Counted from the first letter of the stretch, positions 52,253 through 60,062 are shown. The stretch is 64,000 bases of DNA from Candidatus Formimonas warabiya (GCF_002777255.1 NZ_CP017634.1:3298903-3362902), one strand, 5' to 3'. The notes: a model not told the origin generated them from the sequence alone. Program-made: numbers and translations.

Positions 52253-52285
52253 TAGTTAATGTATTTACTATTTACTTATTAACTA
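52253..52285. promoter_or_regulatory. Probable MarR operator
   Basis: TAGTTAA (52253-52259) and TTAACTA (52279-52285) form an inverted repeat with AT-rich, partly repeated TTTACTA/TTTACTT words between. It abuts the -10 box on its downstream side. Confidence 0.65.
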
Positions 52286-52313
52286 TTTTAGGCCGGAATC
52301 TGTGATTTGTAAA
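52285..52313 (-). promoter_or_regulatory. Sigma-A promoter of the MarR operon
   Basis: On the minus strand TTTACA (52308-52313), 17 bases, then TAAAAT (52285-52290). Confidence 0.65.
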
Positions 52314-52351
52314 GAGAATTCTTGGAAAACAAGGAAGGAGGTGAAAGGGGC

Positions 52352-52387
52352 AAAAAAAACAAATCCCACCGACGGGTGGCGATTTGT
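52352..52387 (-). terminator. Terminator after tagA
   Basis: On the minus strand CAAATCGCCACC-CGTC-GGTGGGATTTG is followed by an eight-T run, 64 bases after the tagA stop codon. It insulates the MarR operon. Confidence 0.9.
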
Positions 52388-52450
52388 CTAAATATCATAG
52401 ATTAGGCTGTTCTCATCAAAGGGCCTATTTTTTATTTTTCTCCGGTTTCT

Positions 52451-53218
52451 TTAGGGCAGCCTCTTTTGCTTGGATTTTTTCTGCTGGGCTTCCTGAGCGC
52501 TTTTACTCTTTATTACCTGGAGTACAAACTTGGGCAAAGCCAGCATCCTTTTCGCCCGCCAGGGCTCCTTGATCAAGCGGGCCAGCCACTCCAGCTTCAA
52601 TTTCTGTATCCATAAGGGTGCTCTCCTGACTCTGCCGGAAACGACGTCAAAACTTCCCCCTACCCCGACCGCCACTTTCACGGGAAGGCTGTCCCGGTAG
52701 CGGCGAATCCAAAATTCCTGGCGGGGTGCCCCCAGGGCCACAAAGATAATGTCCGGCTTCAAGCTGTCGATATGCACCAGAAGATCTTTTTCCTCGCTCT
52801 CCTGAAAATATCCATGATGGGTGCCGACAATATTGATATTGGGGTATTCTTCCCGTAATTTCTCCGCTGCTTCTGCCGCCACGTCCGGTGCGCCCCCGAG
52901 CAAAAATATTTTCCAGCCGTTATGGTGGGCCTGCTTGCAGATTTCCAGCATCAAATCAATCCCCGTCACTCTTTCCGGGACAGGCTCCCCTAGATAGCGG
53001 GCCGCCCAGACAATACCCGACCCGTCAGGCGTAACCAGATCGGCGGAATTGATTAATTCTTTTAGGGAGTCGTCAGATTGGGCACGATAAATGATCTCCG
53101 CATTAAGCGTAATAATATGATGGAACCGGCCTGCTTGAATAAAGGAATCAACAAAACATAACGAATCCATCATATCTACCTTGTCCACGCGGACCCCGAG
53201 AATTTTTAGTAACGCCAT
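52451..53218 (-). CDS. tagA: TagA/WecG-family ManNAc transferase
   Basis: A 255-residue GT26 glycosyltransferase. TagA adds ManNAc to GlcNAc-PP-undecaprenol, the second step of wall teichoic-acid linkage-unit synthesis. Conserved segments are ITLNAEIIYRA, SADLVTPDGSGIVWAARYLG, IFLLGGAPDVAAEAAEKLRE and PDIIFVALGAPRQEFWI, followed by VGGSFDVVSGRVRRAPLWIQKLKLEWLARL and a basic C-terminal tail that binds the membrane. AAGGAG lies eight bases before the ATG, inside the end of the LCP gene. With the TagO-type gene at 14246 it supplies ManNAc, the sugar CsaB pyruvylates. Confidence 0.92.
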   Translation of the reverse strand: MALLKILGVRVDKVDMMDSLCFVDSFIQAGRFHHIITLNAEIIYRAQSDDSLKELINSADLVTPDGSGIVWAARYLGEPVPERVTGIDLMLEICKQAHHNGWKIFLLGGAPDVAAEAAEKLREEYPNINIVGTHHGYFQESEEKDLLVHIDSLKPDIIFVALGAPRQEFWIRRYRDSLPVKVAVGVGGSFDVVSGRVRRAPLWIQKLKLEWLARLIKEPWRAKRMLALPKFVLQVIKSKSAQEAQQKKSKQKRLP

Positions 53219-53220
53219 GC

Positions 53221-54234
53221 TTATTGCTCCTTTTGCGTTTCTTCCGTTTCTTCCGGCTCTGCCTCTTCAGGGGTGGTCCCATTCTCAAGCTCGTCTATCA
53301 TTTGGGCAACTTCATCAGGATCAGTAATCCAGTAACTCACACCATTAATATATTCGGGTTTGCCCGGCAACATGCGGGTATCAATCTGGGATACATCCAA
53401 ATTTTTAAAATCGTTGGCCAGTAATAACAGTTGTTTCAGCGATATATCGGTCTCCACATTATCTCTAAAAATTCCTGCCAGTTTGGGAATTTTCCACAGG
53501 GTGCTCAGGCTCATGACCTTATCCGCAAGAATGGGAAGAAATTTCTGCTGCCGTTCCACCCGCCCGATATCACCTAAACCGTCACCACGGTAACGCACGT
53601 AGCCTAATGCCTGCTCCCCGTCTAACTCCTGCAGTCCCGGCTGCAGGTCAATGCCTTCCTCCGGGGTGTACATTCTTTTTTCCACATCCAGGGTGATCCC
53701 GCCCAGGGCATCAATGAGACTGGCGAATCCTTTAAAATCCGTATCCACATAATGATCCACTTCAATATCCAAAAACCGTTCCACCGTATCTTTCGCCATC
53801 GTCATGCCCCCATAGGCAAAGGCATGATTAATCTTCGTCTTTATTTCCTTGTCCGCGATCGTTACATAGGTATCCCGGGGAATATTCAGGATTCGCACCG
53901 TTTTTTGTTTTGCATCAAGAAACACCAGGATGATGGTATCGGCCCGGGCCGGTTCATTTTTCCTTCGATCACTGCCAATAACCAGGATGGTTTGTTTATC
54001 GTCCTTGACCGGCCCGGTTTGAGCACCGGTGCCCTCGGGCTGGTCCGGTCGGGCTTCGGTGGTTTCTAAAGGAAAAAAGAAAGCCGCCTGAAAACCGATC
54101 CAAAGAAAAAAAGCCATACAAAAGAGGAGGGCCAAAAAAAACTTCACATTTCTTTCTCCCGCTCTCGTTTCTGCTTGCTGATCTTCTTGAGTCCGTTTAT
54201 TTCCCCAAAATTGCTCTTCCAACGAATCTGACAA
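53221..54234 (-). CDS. LytR-CpsA-Psr (LCP) family wall-polymer ligase
   Basis: LCP enzymes move undecaprenyl-linked polymers onto peptidoglycan. TTG 54234 is preferred as start because GAGGAG lies nine bases upstream; an ATG at 54264 has no site. The product has 337 residues. A single N-terminal helix (VKFFLALLFCMAFFLWIGFQ) precedes the LCP domain (about 78-300). The key elements are intact: RADTIILVFLD, the NIPRDTYV loop, KINHAFAYGG and LGYVRYRGDGLGDIGRVERQQ with the arginines that bind the pyrophosphate. The C-terminus is a glutamate-rich tail. It is co-transcribed with tagA, two bases apart. Confidence 0.9.
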   Translation of the reverse strand: MSDSLEEQFWGNKRTQEDQQAETRAGERNVKFFLALLFCMAFFLWIGFQAAFFFPLETTEARPDQPEGTGAQTGPVKDDKQTILVIGSDRRKNEPARADTIILVFLDAKQKTVRILNIPRDTYVTIADKEIKTKINHAFAYGGMTMAKDTVERFLDIEVDHYVDTDFKGFASLIDALGGITLDVEKRMYTPEEGIDLQPGLQELDGEQALGYVRYRGDGLGDIGRVERQQKFLPILADKVMSLSTLWKIPKLAGIFRDNVETDISLKQLLLLANDFKNLDVSQIDTRMLPGKPEYINGVSYWITDPDEVAQMIDELENGTTPEEAEPEETEETQKEQ

Positions 54235-54308
54235 AATAGATCTCTCCTCACCCAAAGTGCACATAGTATTATTTTTGATTCCGGAACCGGCGGGCCGGTT
54301 TCCTGTCT

Positions 54309-54920
54309 TTATCGTATTTCCGCACTCTTTGTTTCCCCATGCCAGATTACCTTTGCGTCCAGTGATTCCCCGATAAAACGCAGGGGCACTAAGATTCTTC
54401 CCTCCGTCACTCTCCCGGGGACGTCCAGGGCAACCGACTCACTCCCCACTTGGGCATGGTTTTGGCCCATGGTCAAGACCACTTCTCCGGCGCGGGAAAG
54501 ATAGGTCACTGTTTTTGATTGCTGGTCCCAGGCAAAATCAACTCCCAATGCTTCTCCCACAAAACGCAAAGGAAGGAGAATCCGCCCGGAAACAAGAAGA
54601 GGTGCTACGTCCAGTCTTTTTTCTTCCTGTCCCACCCACCCGGTTTGGGAGCCTATGGTTAATATAATAGTGGGACGAGCCTGGTCTTTAATTTGTTCCA
54701 CAGAGGCATCCAGGGCCTGAATCGTCTGTTCCAGGGCCAGTGCCTGATTGTGCAGGGAAGAAAACTTTTCGTAAATATAGCCGTCCACCCATTTTTTGGT
54801 GATTAAAGGATCATCCTCTGAGGCGGGATTTAAAAAACCAGCCGTCACTTTCGGGCCAAAATAAAACCCGGTCAGAAAAAGGGCCAGAAAGATGATCGTG
54901 AAACGCCGGACAATTGTCAT
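54309..54920 (-). CDS. Secreted stalk-domain (copper amine oxidase N-terminal-like) protein
   Basis: Read from ATG 54920 (GAGGGG six bases upstream) it has 203 residues. A signal anchor is followed by a helical segment (about 40-85) and a C-terminal stalk domain (about 95-203) with two copies of the pattern R-I-L-L/V-PLRFVGEALG (GRILLPLRFVGEALGVDFAW and GRILVPLRFIGESLDAKVIW). These stalk domains are common in surface proteins of Clostridia, and the name does not imply oxidase activity. It precedes the LCP gene on the same strand, with a CCGGAACCGG-type hairpin in the 74-base gap. The binding partner is unknown. Confidence 0.8.
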   Translation of the reverse strand: MTIVRRFTIIFLALFLTGFYFGPKVTAGFLNPASEDDPLITKKWVDGYIYEKFSSLHNQALALEQTIQALDASVEQIKDQARPTIILTIGSQTGWVGQEEKRLDVAPLLVSGRILLPLRFVGEALGVDFAWDQQSKTVTYLSRAGEVVLTMGQNHAQVGSESVALDVPGRVTEGRILVPLRFIGESLDAKVIWHGETKSAEIR

Positions 54921-55092
54921 AAAGGTCCCCTCACGCATGAGACATCAGTATGAAATTTTATCATACATCTCTTTACATTTCTACATTTTAAGCAGATTTC
55001 CTGTTAATTTGTCGAGATAAACTGAGATTCGTCCGGTGCTTTTCACATTTTTGTCAGTATTTTACTACTAAATCAAATATTCAAAATATTTC

Positions 55093-55121
55093 TTTACTTT
55101 TTAAAACTCCTGAGATATAGT
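55093..55121 (+). promoter_or_regulatory. Sigma-A promoter of the 52-residue gene
   Basis: TTTACT (55093-55098), 17 bases, TATAGT (55116-55121). The expected start leaves a leader of about 30 bases before ATG 55157. Confidence 0.6.
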
Positions 55122-55156
55122 TTTTTTAGACCTAATTCTAGAAAGGGGAACCTGCG

Positions 55157-55315
55157 ATGACAGAAGAGACAATCGCGTCTCTCAAGAAAGAAAAAAATTT
55201 ATTGCTGCATGAGTATCTGAAGGCTCAAACCAAGGACAAGGCGAAAATACTGGTTAAGATTATAGATATCGATGACCGCCTGGAGGAAATCACCAAAAAA
55301 ATAAAAAAAGCGTGA
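55157..55315 (+). CDS. 52-residue coiled-coil protein
   Basis: The plus-strand frame starts at ATG 55157, eight bases after AAAGGGG. The highly charged product (MTEETIASLKKEKNLLLHEY, then KAQTKDKAKILVKIIDIDDRL) has a heptad pattern suggesting two helices that fold as a hairpin or dimerise. There is no cysteine, signal peptide or membrane segment. It has its own promoter and terminator and lies between leftward genes, so it is an independent unit. It is similar in size to small Spo0E-like regulators but lacks their SxxxD signature, so that identity is not claimed. Confidence 0.65.
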   Translation: MTEETIASLKKEKNLLLHEYLKAQTKDKAKILVKIIDIDDRLEEITKKIKKA

Positions 55316-55333
55316 CCTTTGTCCCGCTTTTTT
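55303..55333 (+). terminator. Terminator of the 52-residue gene
   Basis: AAAAAAAGCG-TGACCTTTGTCC-CGCTTTTTT overlaps the stop codon. Confidence 0.8.
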
Positions 55334-55405
55334 CACGTTATGGGCAAGCATAAAAACTTTTTCGGCCGCAATTTTAGAAACTGCTTAACAAGTAAAGAAC
55401 CTGCT

Positions 55406-56392
55406 TTAATTTGTTACGGCATATACGGTGTTCCACCAACCCTCCTGGCTGGGCACCCAAAACTTTTTCTCGTTGACCGACACATAGGTACCGGGCAGTA
55501 TTTTTTTCGTAACGGAAGACGTGTCGATATTCTTAGCGATTTGGTAATGGACCCAGAGGTTGGGCCAGTTCAGTTCAAAGTCGGTATGGATATATTGTTT
55601 GCATGTCCAAACCAATTTGGGCAGCACGCCGAAATAGACCGTAGGTTTGGTTAAATTTTTCAAGAGGGAAGCCAAAATAATTTCGTCCTGGGGCGTAATT
55701 TCTTTGGTAAAGAGCTGGGCCAGGTTCACCCTTTCGCCATTCACATAAATGGGGTCCAAATAAGGCTCTACTTCCTGCAGCAAATTTCGGTCCACCATCA
55801 CATAATAGTTAATCTCTATTTCCATGGCCGTTCCGATGAGCCGTTTTACTTCTTCCGCACCGTTTTGATAGAAAAACTCGGCCACAGACTGATTCCTGGT
55901 TCCCGGAACCAGAGTGTCCGTAGGGATAAAAACGGTTCCTGATTTCCACTTGTGCTCTTTATTAATGCTGTAGACGGTGAGCATCTGCAGCTTTTTGTCT
56001 TCAATACCGAAAAACATGATATTGTAATTGGCTAATGTTTTGTTTTGATGCCCAATTTCAGACAAGGGGACGGTTCTGCTGTCTGGGATTAATTCCGATG
56101 ACTTAGGAGAGGTCCTATCTTTAATCTGAGCATCAGGAACCGAATGCGCAGCCTTTTCCGGCAGGATTTCCGGCGCCGTATTCGTCTGATTGGTCCTATT
56201 TTCCCTTGTTTCCTTACTCTCTCCTATTTCAGAGGCATCTTTCTTTAGATCCGACAGCACTTCCCTGCTTTGGGGTTCTTCGGTTGCGAAAGGTTTTTCC
56301 TGGTTAAACGTGAGATCAAAATACCCGTAAGCGGAAAAAACCCCTAAGCAAACTCCCACCACGATGGCCATGTGCAGTTGCTTCCAAGACAT
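55406..56392 (-). CDS. Membrane-anchored, degenerate LCP-like protein
   Basis: A 328-residue protein. An N-terminal signal anchor (MAIVVGVCLGVFSAYGYF) is followed by a low-complexity E/K/S/T linker (about 35-110) and a domain (about 120-230) that aligns by eye with the first half of LCP enzymes: NIMFFGIEDKKLQMLTVYSIN, then FIPTDTLVPGTRN, and IGTAMEIEINYYVMVDRNLL. The catalytic features are lost: the R-x-DT motif reads KKLQM, and the PRDT loop reads PTDT without the arginine. This suggests a non-catalytic LCP relative, perhaps binding rather than transferring polymer. It lies downstream of mbl but after that gene's terminator. Confidence 0.6.
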   Translation of the reverse strand: MSWKQLHMAIVVGVCLGVFSAYGYFDLTFNQEKPFATEEPQSREVLSDLKKDASEIGESKETRENRTNQTNTAPEILPEKAAHSVPDAQIKDRTSPKSSELIPDSRTVPLSEIGHQNKTLANYNIMFFGIEDKKLQMLTVYSINKEHKWKSGTVFIPTDTLVPGTRNQSVAEFFYQNGAEEVKRLIGTAMEIEINYYVMVDRNLLQEVEPYLDPIYVNGERVNLAQLFTKEITPQDEIILASLLKNLTKPTVYFGVLPKLVWTCKQYIHTDFELNWPNLWVHYQIAKNIDTSSVTKKILPGTYVSVNEKKFWVPSQEGWWNTVYAVTN

Positions 56393-56458
56393 TTTTTACT
56401 TCCTTCCCATCAAGCATAATGGTTAGTTTAACCATCAGATAGGAAGAAAATGCATGCC

Positions 56459-56510
56459 AAAAGCCCAAAGGGCTTTTTCAGGATCCGGCACAGGTTACCG
56501 GGATCCGGAG
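56459..56510. repeat. GCCCAAAGGGC hairpin with GGATCCGG repeat
   Basis: AAAAGCCC-AAA-GGGCTTTTT (56459-56478) is followed by two GGATCCGG words flanking GGTTACC (56480-56508). The same pairing of hairpin and GGATCC-type words is seen around 9978-10027. Confidence 0.5.
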
Positions 56511-56514
56511 AAAC

Positions 56515-56536
56515 AAAAAACGCGGCAGGTGCCGCG
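56515..56536 (-). terminator. mbl terminator
   Basis: On the minus strand CGCGGCA-CC-TGCCGCG is followed by TTTTTTG, seven bases after the mbl stop codon. Confidence 0.9.
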
Positions 56537-56542
56537 TCACTT

Positions 56543-57574
56543 TTATTCCTTTTTAAAACTTCCCGTCGTCTGCAAAACATGCAGTTGGGAGAGGGCCTTT
56601 CCGGTGCCGTTTGCCACACAGGAAATGGAATCATCCGCCACATAAACCGGCAGACCGGTCTCCCGGGCCAGTAAAACATCCAGTCCATTCAGCAGCGCTC
56701 CCCCGCCGGTCATAACAATTCCTTTGTTGATAATGTCGGCAGATAATTCCGGAGGAGTTTTTTCCAGTACTTCTTTCACCGCACTCACCACCGCATCAAC
56801 CGGTTCCGCGATGGCCTCATAGCTTTCTTTGGAAGAAATCACAATCGTTTTGGGCAGTCCTGTAATTAAATCTCTTCCTCTTACTTCCATCATTTTGTTT
56901 TCTTTCAATCCCTGGGGATAAGCGGTGCCGATGTTGATTTTCAGTTCCTCAGCGGAGCGTTCTCCAATCATCAGGTTATGTTCCCGCCGGATGTAGCGCA
57001 CAATTGCCTCATCAAATTTGTCCCCGCCCACGCGAAGAGACTTGCTGCACACAATTCCGCCCAGAGAAAGTACGGCGATATCGGTCGTACCTCCTCCAAT
57101 GTCAATAACCATATTCCCGCTGGCCTGGGAAATATCCAAGCCTGCTCCCAAGGCGGCGGCCAATGGTTCTTCAATTAAGTAGGCTTGTCTTGCTCCTGCG
57201 GACAAGGCGGCCTGTCGCACCGCTCTTTCTTCCACGCCCGTAACACCGGAAGGGATGCACACCATCACCCTGGGTTTAAAGAGCCAGCTTTTTCCACAAG
57301 CCTTTGTGATAAAATAGCGGAGCATTTTTTCCGTGGTGTCGTAATCCGCAATGACACCCTCCCGCAAAGGACGGACCGCTACAATGTTCCCCGGCGTACG
57401 GCCCAGCATGCGCCGTGCTTCTTCGCCTACCGCAAAAATATGGCTCGATTCCCGGTCAATAGCCACCACGGAGGGCTCGTTGAGGACAATCCCTCTCCCC
57501 TTCACATAGACCAGAATACTCGCCGTACCTAAATCAATTCCAATATCGTTGCCAAAATTAAACCGACTAAACAT
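56543..57574 (-). CDS. mbl: Rod-shape-determining actin homologue Mbl/MreB
   Basis: A 343-residue MreB-family ATPase that forms membrane filaments guiding lateral wall synthesis. Actin-fold motifs are present: phosphate 1 GIDLGTASILVYVKG, phosphate 2 MVIDIGGGTTDIAVLSLGG, connecting GERSAEELKINIG and the adenosine motif IVMTGGGALLNGLDVLL. The N-terminal FSRFNFGNDIG could give the usual short amphipathic membrane tether. It directly follows spoIIID, the arrangement of mbl in Bacillus, which favours mbl over mreB (no mreCD follow). A terminator separates it from spoIIID. Confidence 0.92.
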   Translation of the reverse strand: MFSRFNFGNDIGIDLGTASILVYVKGRGIVLNEPSVVAIDRESSHIFAVGEEARRMLGRTPGNIVAVRPLREGVIADYDTTEKMLRYFITKACGKSWLFKPRVMVCIPSGVTGVEERAVRQAALSAGARQAYLIEEPLAAALGAGLDISQASGNMVIDIGGGTTDIAVLSLGGIVCSKSLRVGGDKFDEAIVRYIRREHNLMIGERSAEELKINIGTAYPQGLKENKMMEVRGRDLITGLPKTIVISSKESYEAIAEPVDAVVSAVKEVLEKTPPELSADIINKGIVMTGGGALLNGLDVLLARETGLPVYVADDSISCVANGTGKALSQLHVLQTTGSFKKE

Positions 57575-57646
57575 TTCCCTTCTCCCTTTCGTGCGTCCCT
57601 GTTTTACTCCTCTTTGTCTGGTAGGCTTGTCCTTTTTCAGTCCAGT

Positions 57647-57668
57647 AAAAACGAAGGCTACGCCTTCG
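57647..57668 (-). terminator. spoIIID terminator
   Basis: On the minus strand CGAAGGC-GTA-GCCTTCG is followed by TTTTTAC. It lies about 110 bases after spoIIID and before mbl. Confidence 0.8.
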
Positions 57669-57775
57669 AATCAAAGGTCTATTTCAGTATTGCCTTCTTA
57701 TAGACACGATAAGCCAAATAATCACAATTAGTTTTATTATTCTCTCTTAAGTGAAAAAATCCTCTATTTTGCGTC

Positions 57776-58030
57776 TTATTTCTTCTTTGTGCTGTATTTT
57801 CTTTTTGTTGCTTCTCCGCCCCGCAGATGCCTTTCTGCTTTGTTAATTTCCAATATCTGCCTAACCCGTTTCGCAACCATTTCGTTTATTAAAGGTAACC
57901 GCTCCGTAACATCTTTATGAACGGTACTCTTACTAACGCCGAAAACAGTGGCTGTCTGTCTCACGGTGGCTGATGATTCTAAAATATATTGGCTAATTTC
58001 CAGCACGCGTTTCTGAATGTAGTCCTGCAT
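57776..58030 (-). CDS. spoIIID: Sporulation transcription factor SpoIIID
   Basis: An 84-residue DNA-binding protein that acts in the mother cell after sigma-E, switching genes on or off before sigma-K. The helix-turn-helix (TVRQTATVFGVSKSTVHKDVTERLP, about 22-46) is the family hallmark, and the basic C-terminal tail is the second DNA contact. The length is normal (Bacillus has about 93). GGGAGG lies seven bases before the ATG. The order spoIIID then mbl matches Bacillus. A strong hairpin 50 bases upstream isolates it, so it has its own promoter, which I could not identify confidently. Confidence 0.95.
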   Translation of the reverse strand: MQDYIQKRVLEISQYILESSATVRQTATVFGVSKSTVHKDVTERLPLINEMVAKRVRQILEINKAERHLRGGEATKRKYSTKKK

Positions 58031-58080
58031 AAACTAGCCTCCCTTACCGCCTTTTTTGTAAATATATATTGGGAAAAACC

Positions 58081-58123
58081 AAAAAAAAGAACTAAAAAGC
58101 GGCCACGCTTGATAGTTCTTTTT
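58081..58123. terminator. Nested hairpin upstream of spoIIID
   Basis: AAAAAAAGAACTA..TAGTTCTTTTTT encloses AAGCG-GCCA-CGCTT, with A/T-runs on both sides, so it can terminate in either direction. Confidence 0.8.
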
Positions 58124-58433
58124 TGGTATCTTTTGGAAAATAGAGGAGAGGCTTCGCAACCGGGAATAAGGGGTAAGCCGGGGCAGCAAAATACCAGCTT
58201 CTCAATATAGACAGGCATACAATGGTCCAGACGGCAATATCCTTTTTATTGGTGATAAAAAATCGGTTTATGCACGTTTGAAATTGAAGGGTATCCTGAA
58301 TCAAATCTTTTTCCCTGGTCCCGGCCAGGCTCACCGGGGTACTATTGATTCAGTTTTATGCCGATAATGGGTGTTAATTTTAAATAATTAACGCAAACAA
58401 CAGCTCAGGGGATAATTAGGGTGATTAGCTTTA
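58124..58433. other. Gene-free stretch between spoIIID and the CNNM gene
   Basis: Apart from the hairpin to its left I see no supported gene. An 80-codon minus-strand frame (58092-58334) starts at a GTG without a good ribosome site, runs through the terminator and is of odd composition; it is not accepted. Confidence 0.4.
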
Positions 58434-58462
58434 TTGACATTCATTTTGCGATGTTGTACTTT
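58434..58462 (+). promoter_or_regulatory. Sigma-A promoter upstream of the CNNM gene
   Basis: A perfect TTGACA (58434-58439), 17 bases, then the weak -10 box TACTTT (58457-58462). The start would lie near 58470, giving a leader of about 215 bases. Confidence 0.5.
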
Positions 58463-58595
58463 ATTAGAAAACTATCATTTAAATTCGTATTAAAGAAAAT
58501 AGGATGTGAAATTATTTCATGGATGACCACCCTGACGGTAGAAGTCAAGATGGACAATGGTGTAGTTGCCTGAAAGAGGTGCAAATATTTTTTTT

Positions 58596-58649
58596 AAAAA
58601 AAGACGATAACTGCCTGCCCAGTGCAGTAAGGTAGTTATGTCTTTTTTT
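58596..58649 (+). terminator. Leader hairpin with U-run before the CNNM gene
   Basis: AAAAAGACGATAACTGCC pairs with GGTAGTTATGTCTTTTTTT (one bulge, one mismatch). It looks like an intrinsic terminator but lies inside the leader, 37 bases before the TTG start, so it is a candidate attenuator. Confidence 0.6.
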
Positions 58650-58685
58650 ATATGCAAATTTATTTATCTATGGGGGTTGAGCGGA

Positions 58686-59996
58686 TTGTTTTCAGAACTA
58701 GTCATATTAGCCATGCTGATTCTGCTAAATGGATTTTTTGCTGCATCAGAAATTGCCCTGATCTCATTAAGTGAAAATAAAATCAAAAAGATGGGGGATA
58801 AAGGAAATAAACGAGCCCTATTGCTTCAGAAATTCTTAGGTGAGCCAAGCAGATTTTTGGCCACCATCCAGATTGGGATCACCCTGGCCGGTTTCCTGGC
58901 CAGTGCTTTTGCCTCGGAAAGTTTTGCGGATAAACTGGTGCAGTTTATCAAAACTACCGGATTACCGGTCCATGATTCCCTACTAAAGGCTGTATCGGTA
59001 ACATTCATTACCGTTATTTTATCCTATTTTACCCTTGTCTTTGGCGAACTTGTACCAAAAAGATTTGGCATGCAGAAATCGGAAGAGATATCTCTGTTTG
59101 CTGTTGGTCCCTTAACCTTTTTGTCCCGGATTACAGGGCCATTTGTGGCATTCCTCACCCATTCCACAAACTTCTTCATTCGATTAATGGGGGGGAATCC
59201 CCAAGCCGACGAAGAAAGAATTACGGAAGAAGAAATTCGCATGATGGTTGATGTAGGACAGGAGAAGGGAGTGATTCAAAGTACAGAAAAAGAAATGATC
59301 AACAATATTTTCGAGTTTGACAACACGGATGTTTCAGAAATCATGACCCACAGAACGGATGTGGTAGGTGTCCCTGTTAACGCCGGTTTTGAGGAAGTAC
59401 TGAAGATCATGATCAGGGACAAATTTACCAGGATACCCGTGTATGAAGAAACCATCGACAATATTGTAGGGATCCTTCACGTCAAGGACTTTTTACAATT
59501 TATTTATCAAGACCAAAAAGAACATTTCAAATTGGAAAATATTTTAAGAAAACCGTACTTTGTTCCGGAGTCTAAAAAAACAGATGATTTATTTACGGAA
59601 ATGCAAAAAAACCATATCCAAATGGCAGTGGTGATCGATGAGTACGGAGGAACAGCAGGAATTGTCACAGTGGAAGATTTACTGGAGGAGATCGTGGGAA
59701 ATATTTTTGATGAACATGATGTGGAAGAAAGGGATGTTGAAAGAATTGATAAAACCACGTATTTGTTCGCCGGAAACACCAGCCTGGATAAAGTAAAGGA
59801 GTCCTTAGAAATCGAACTCCCGGTAGATGAATATGATACTTTAAATGGATTTATCCTGGGGCAGCTAGGAAGAATTCCGGATGACGAGGAAAAACCTGTT
59901 GTAGAATATACGGACGTTACTTTTAAGGTGGAAGAAATAGAGGAAAAAAGAATTGTCAAAGTCAAAGCGGTGCGTGGAACAGGGCTTACCGCTTAA
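58686..59996 (+). CDS. CNNM/CorC (HlyC)-family membrane protein with CBS domains
   Basis: A 436-residue protein from TTG 58686, with GGGGG nine bases upstream; the open frame reaches 58638 but would include leader hairpin sequence. The DUF21/CNNM membrane domain (about 1-190; LILLNGFFAASEIALISLSENKI and VFGELVPKRFGMQKSE) is followed by two CBS domains (about 200-325; VMTHRTDVVGVPVNAGFEEVL, IVGILHVKDFLQFI, VVIDEYGGTAGIVTVEDLLEEIVG) and a C-terminal CorC/HlyC domain (about 340-430). This family is linked to magnesium or cobalt export and tolerance; the old name hemolysin is misleading. It is one of few plus-strand genes. Confidence 0.92.
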   Translation: MFSELVILAMLILLNGFFAASEIALISLSENKIKKMGDKGNKRALLLQKFLGEPSRFLATIQIGITLAGFLASAFASESFADKLVQFIKTTGLPVHDSLLKAVSVTFITVILSYFTLVFGELVPKRFGMQKSEEISLFAVGPLTFLSRITGPFVAFLTHSTNFFIRLMGGNPQADEERITEEEIRMMVDVGQEKGVIQSTEKEMINNIFEFDNTDVSEIMTHRTDVVGVPVNAGFEEVLKIMIRDKFTRIPVYEETIDNIVGILHVKDFLQFIYQDQKEHFKLENILRKPYFVPESKKTDDLFTEMQKNHIQMAVVIDEYGGTAGIVTVEDLLEEIVGNIFDEHDVEERDVERIDKTTYLFAGNTSLDKVKESLEIELPVDEYDTLNGFILGQLGRIPDDEEKPVVEYTDVTFKVEEIEEKRIVKVKAVRGTGLTA

Positions 59997-60062
59997 ATCC
60001 CTTGTCCTTTAGCTCTTCTTTTTTCCTGATAATCCGTCCCCGGTTGGCTCCCTTTATCCCTG

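Noticed and set aside
54309..54920. Copper amine oxidase
   Set aside because: Only the small N-terminal stalk-type domain is present; no copper site or quinone-forming tyrosine exists.
58092..58334. 80-codon minus-strand frame between spoIIID and the CNNM gene
   Set aside because: Weak GTG start, no family pattern, and it reads through a strong terminator hairpin.
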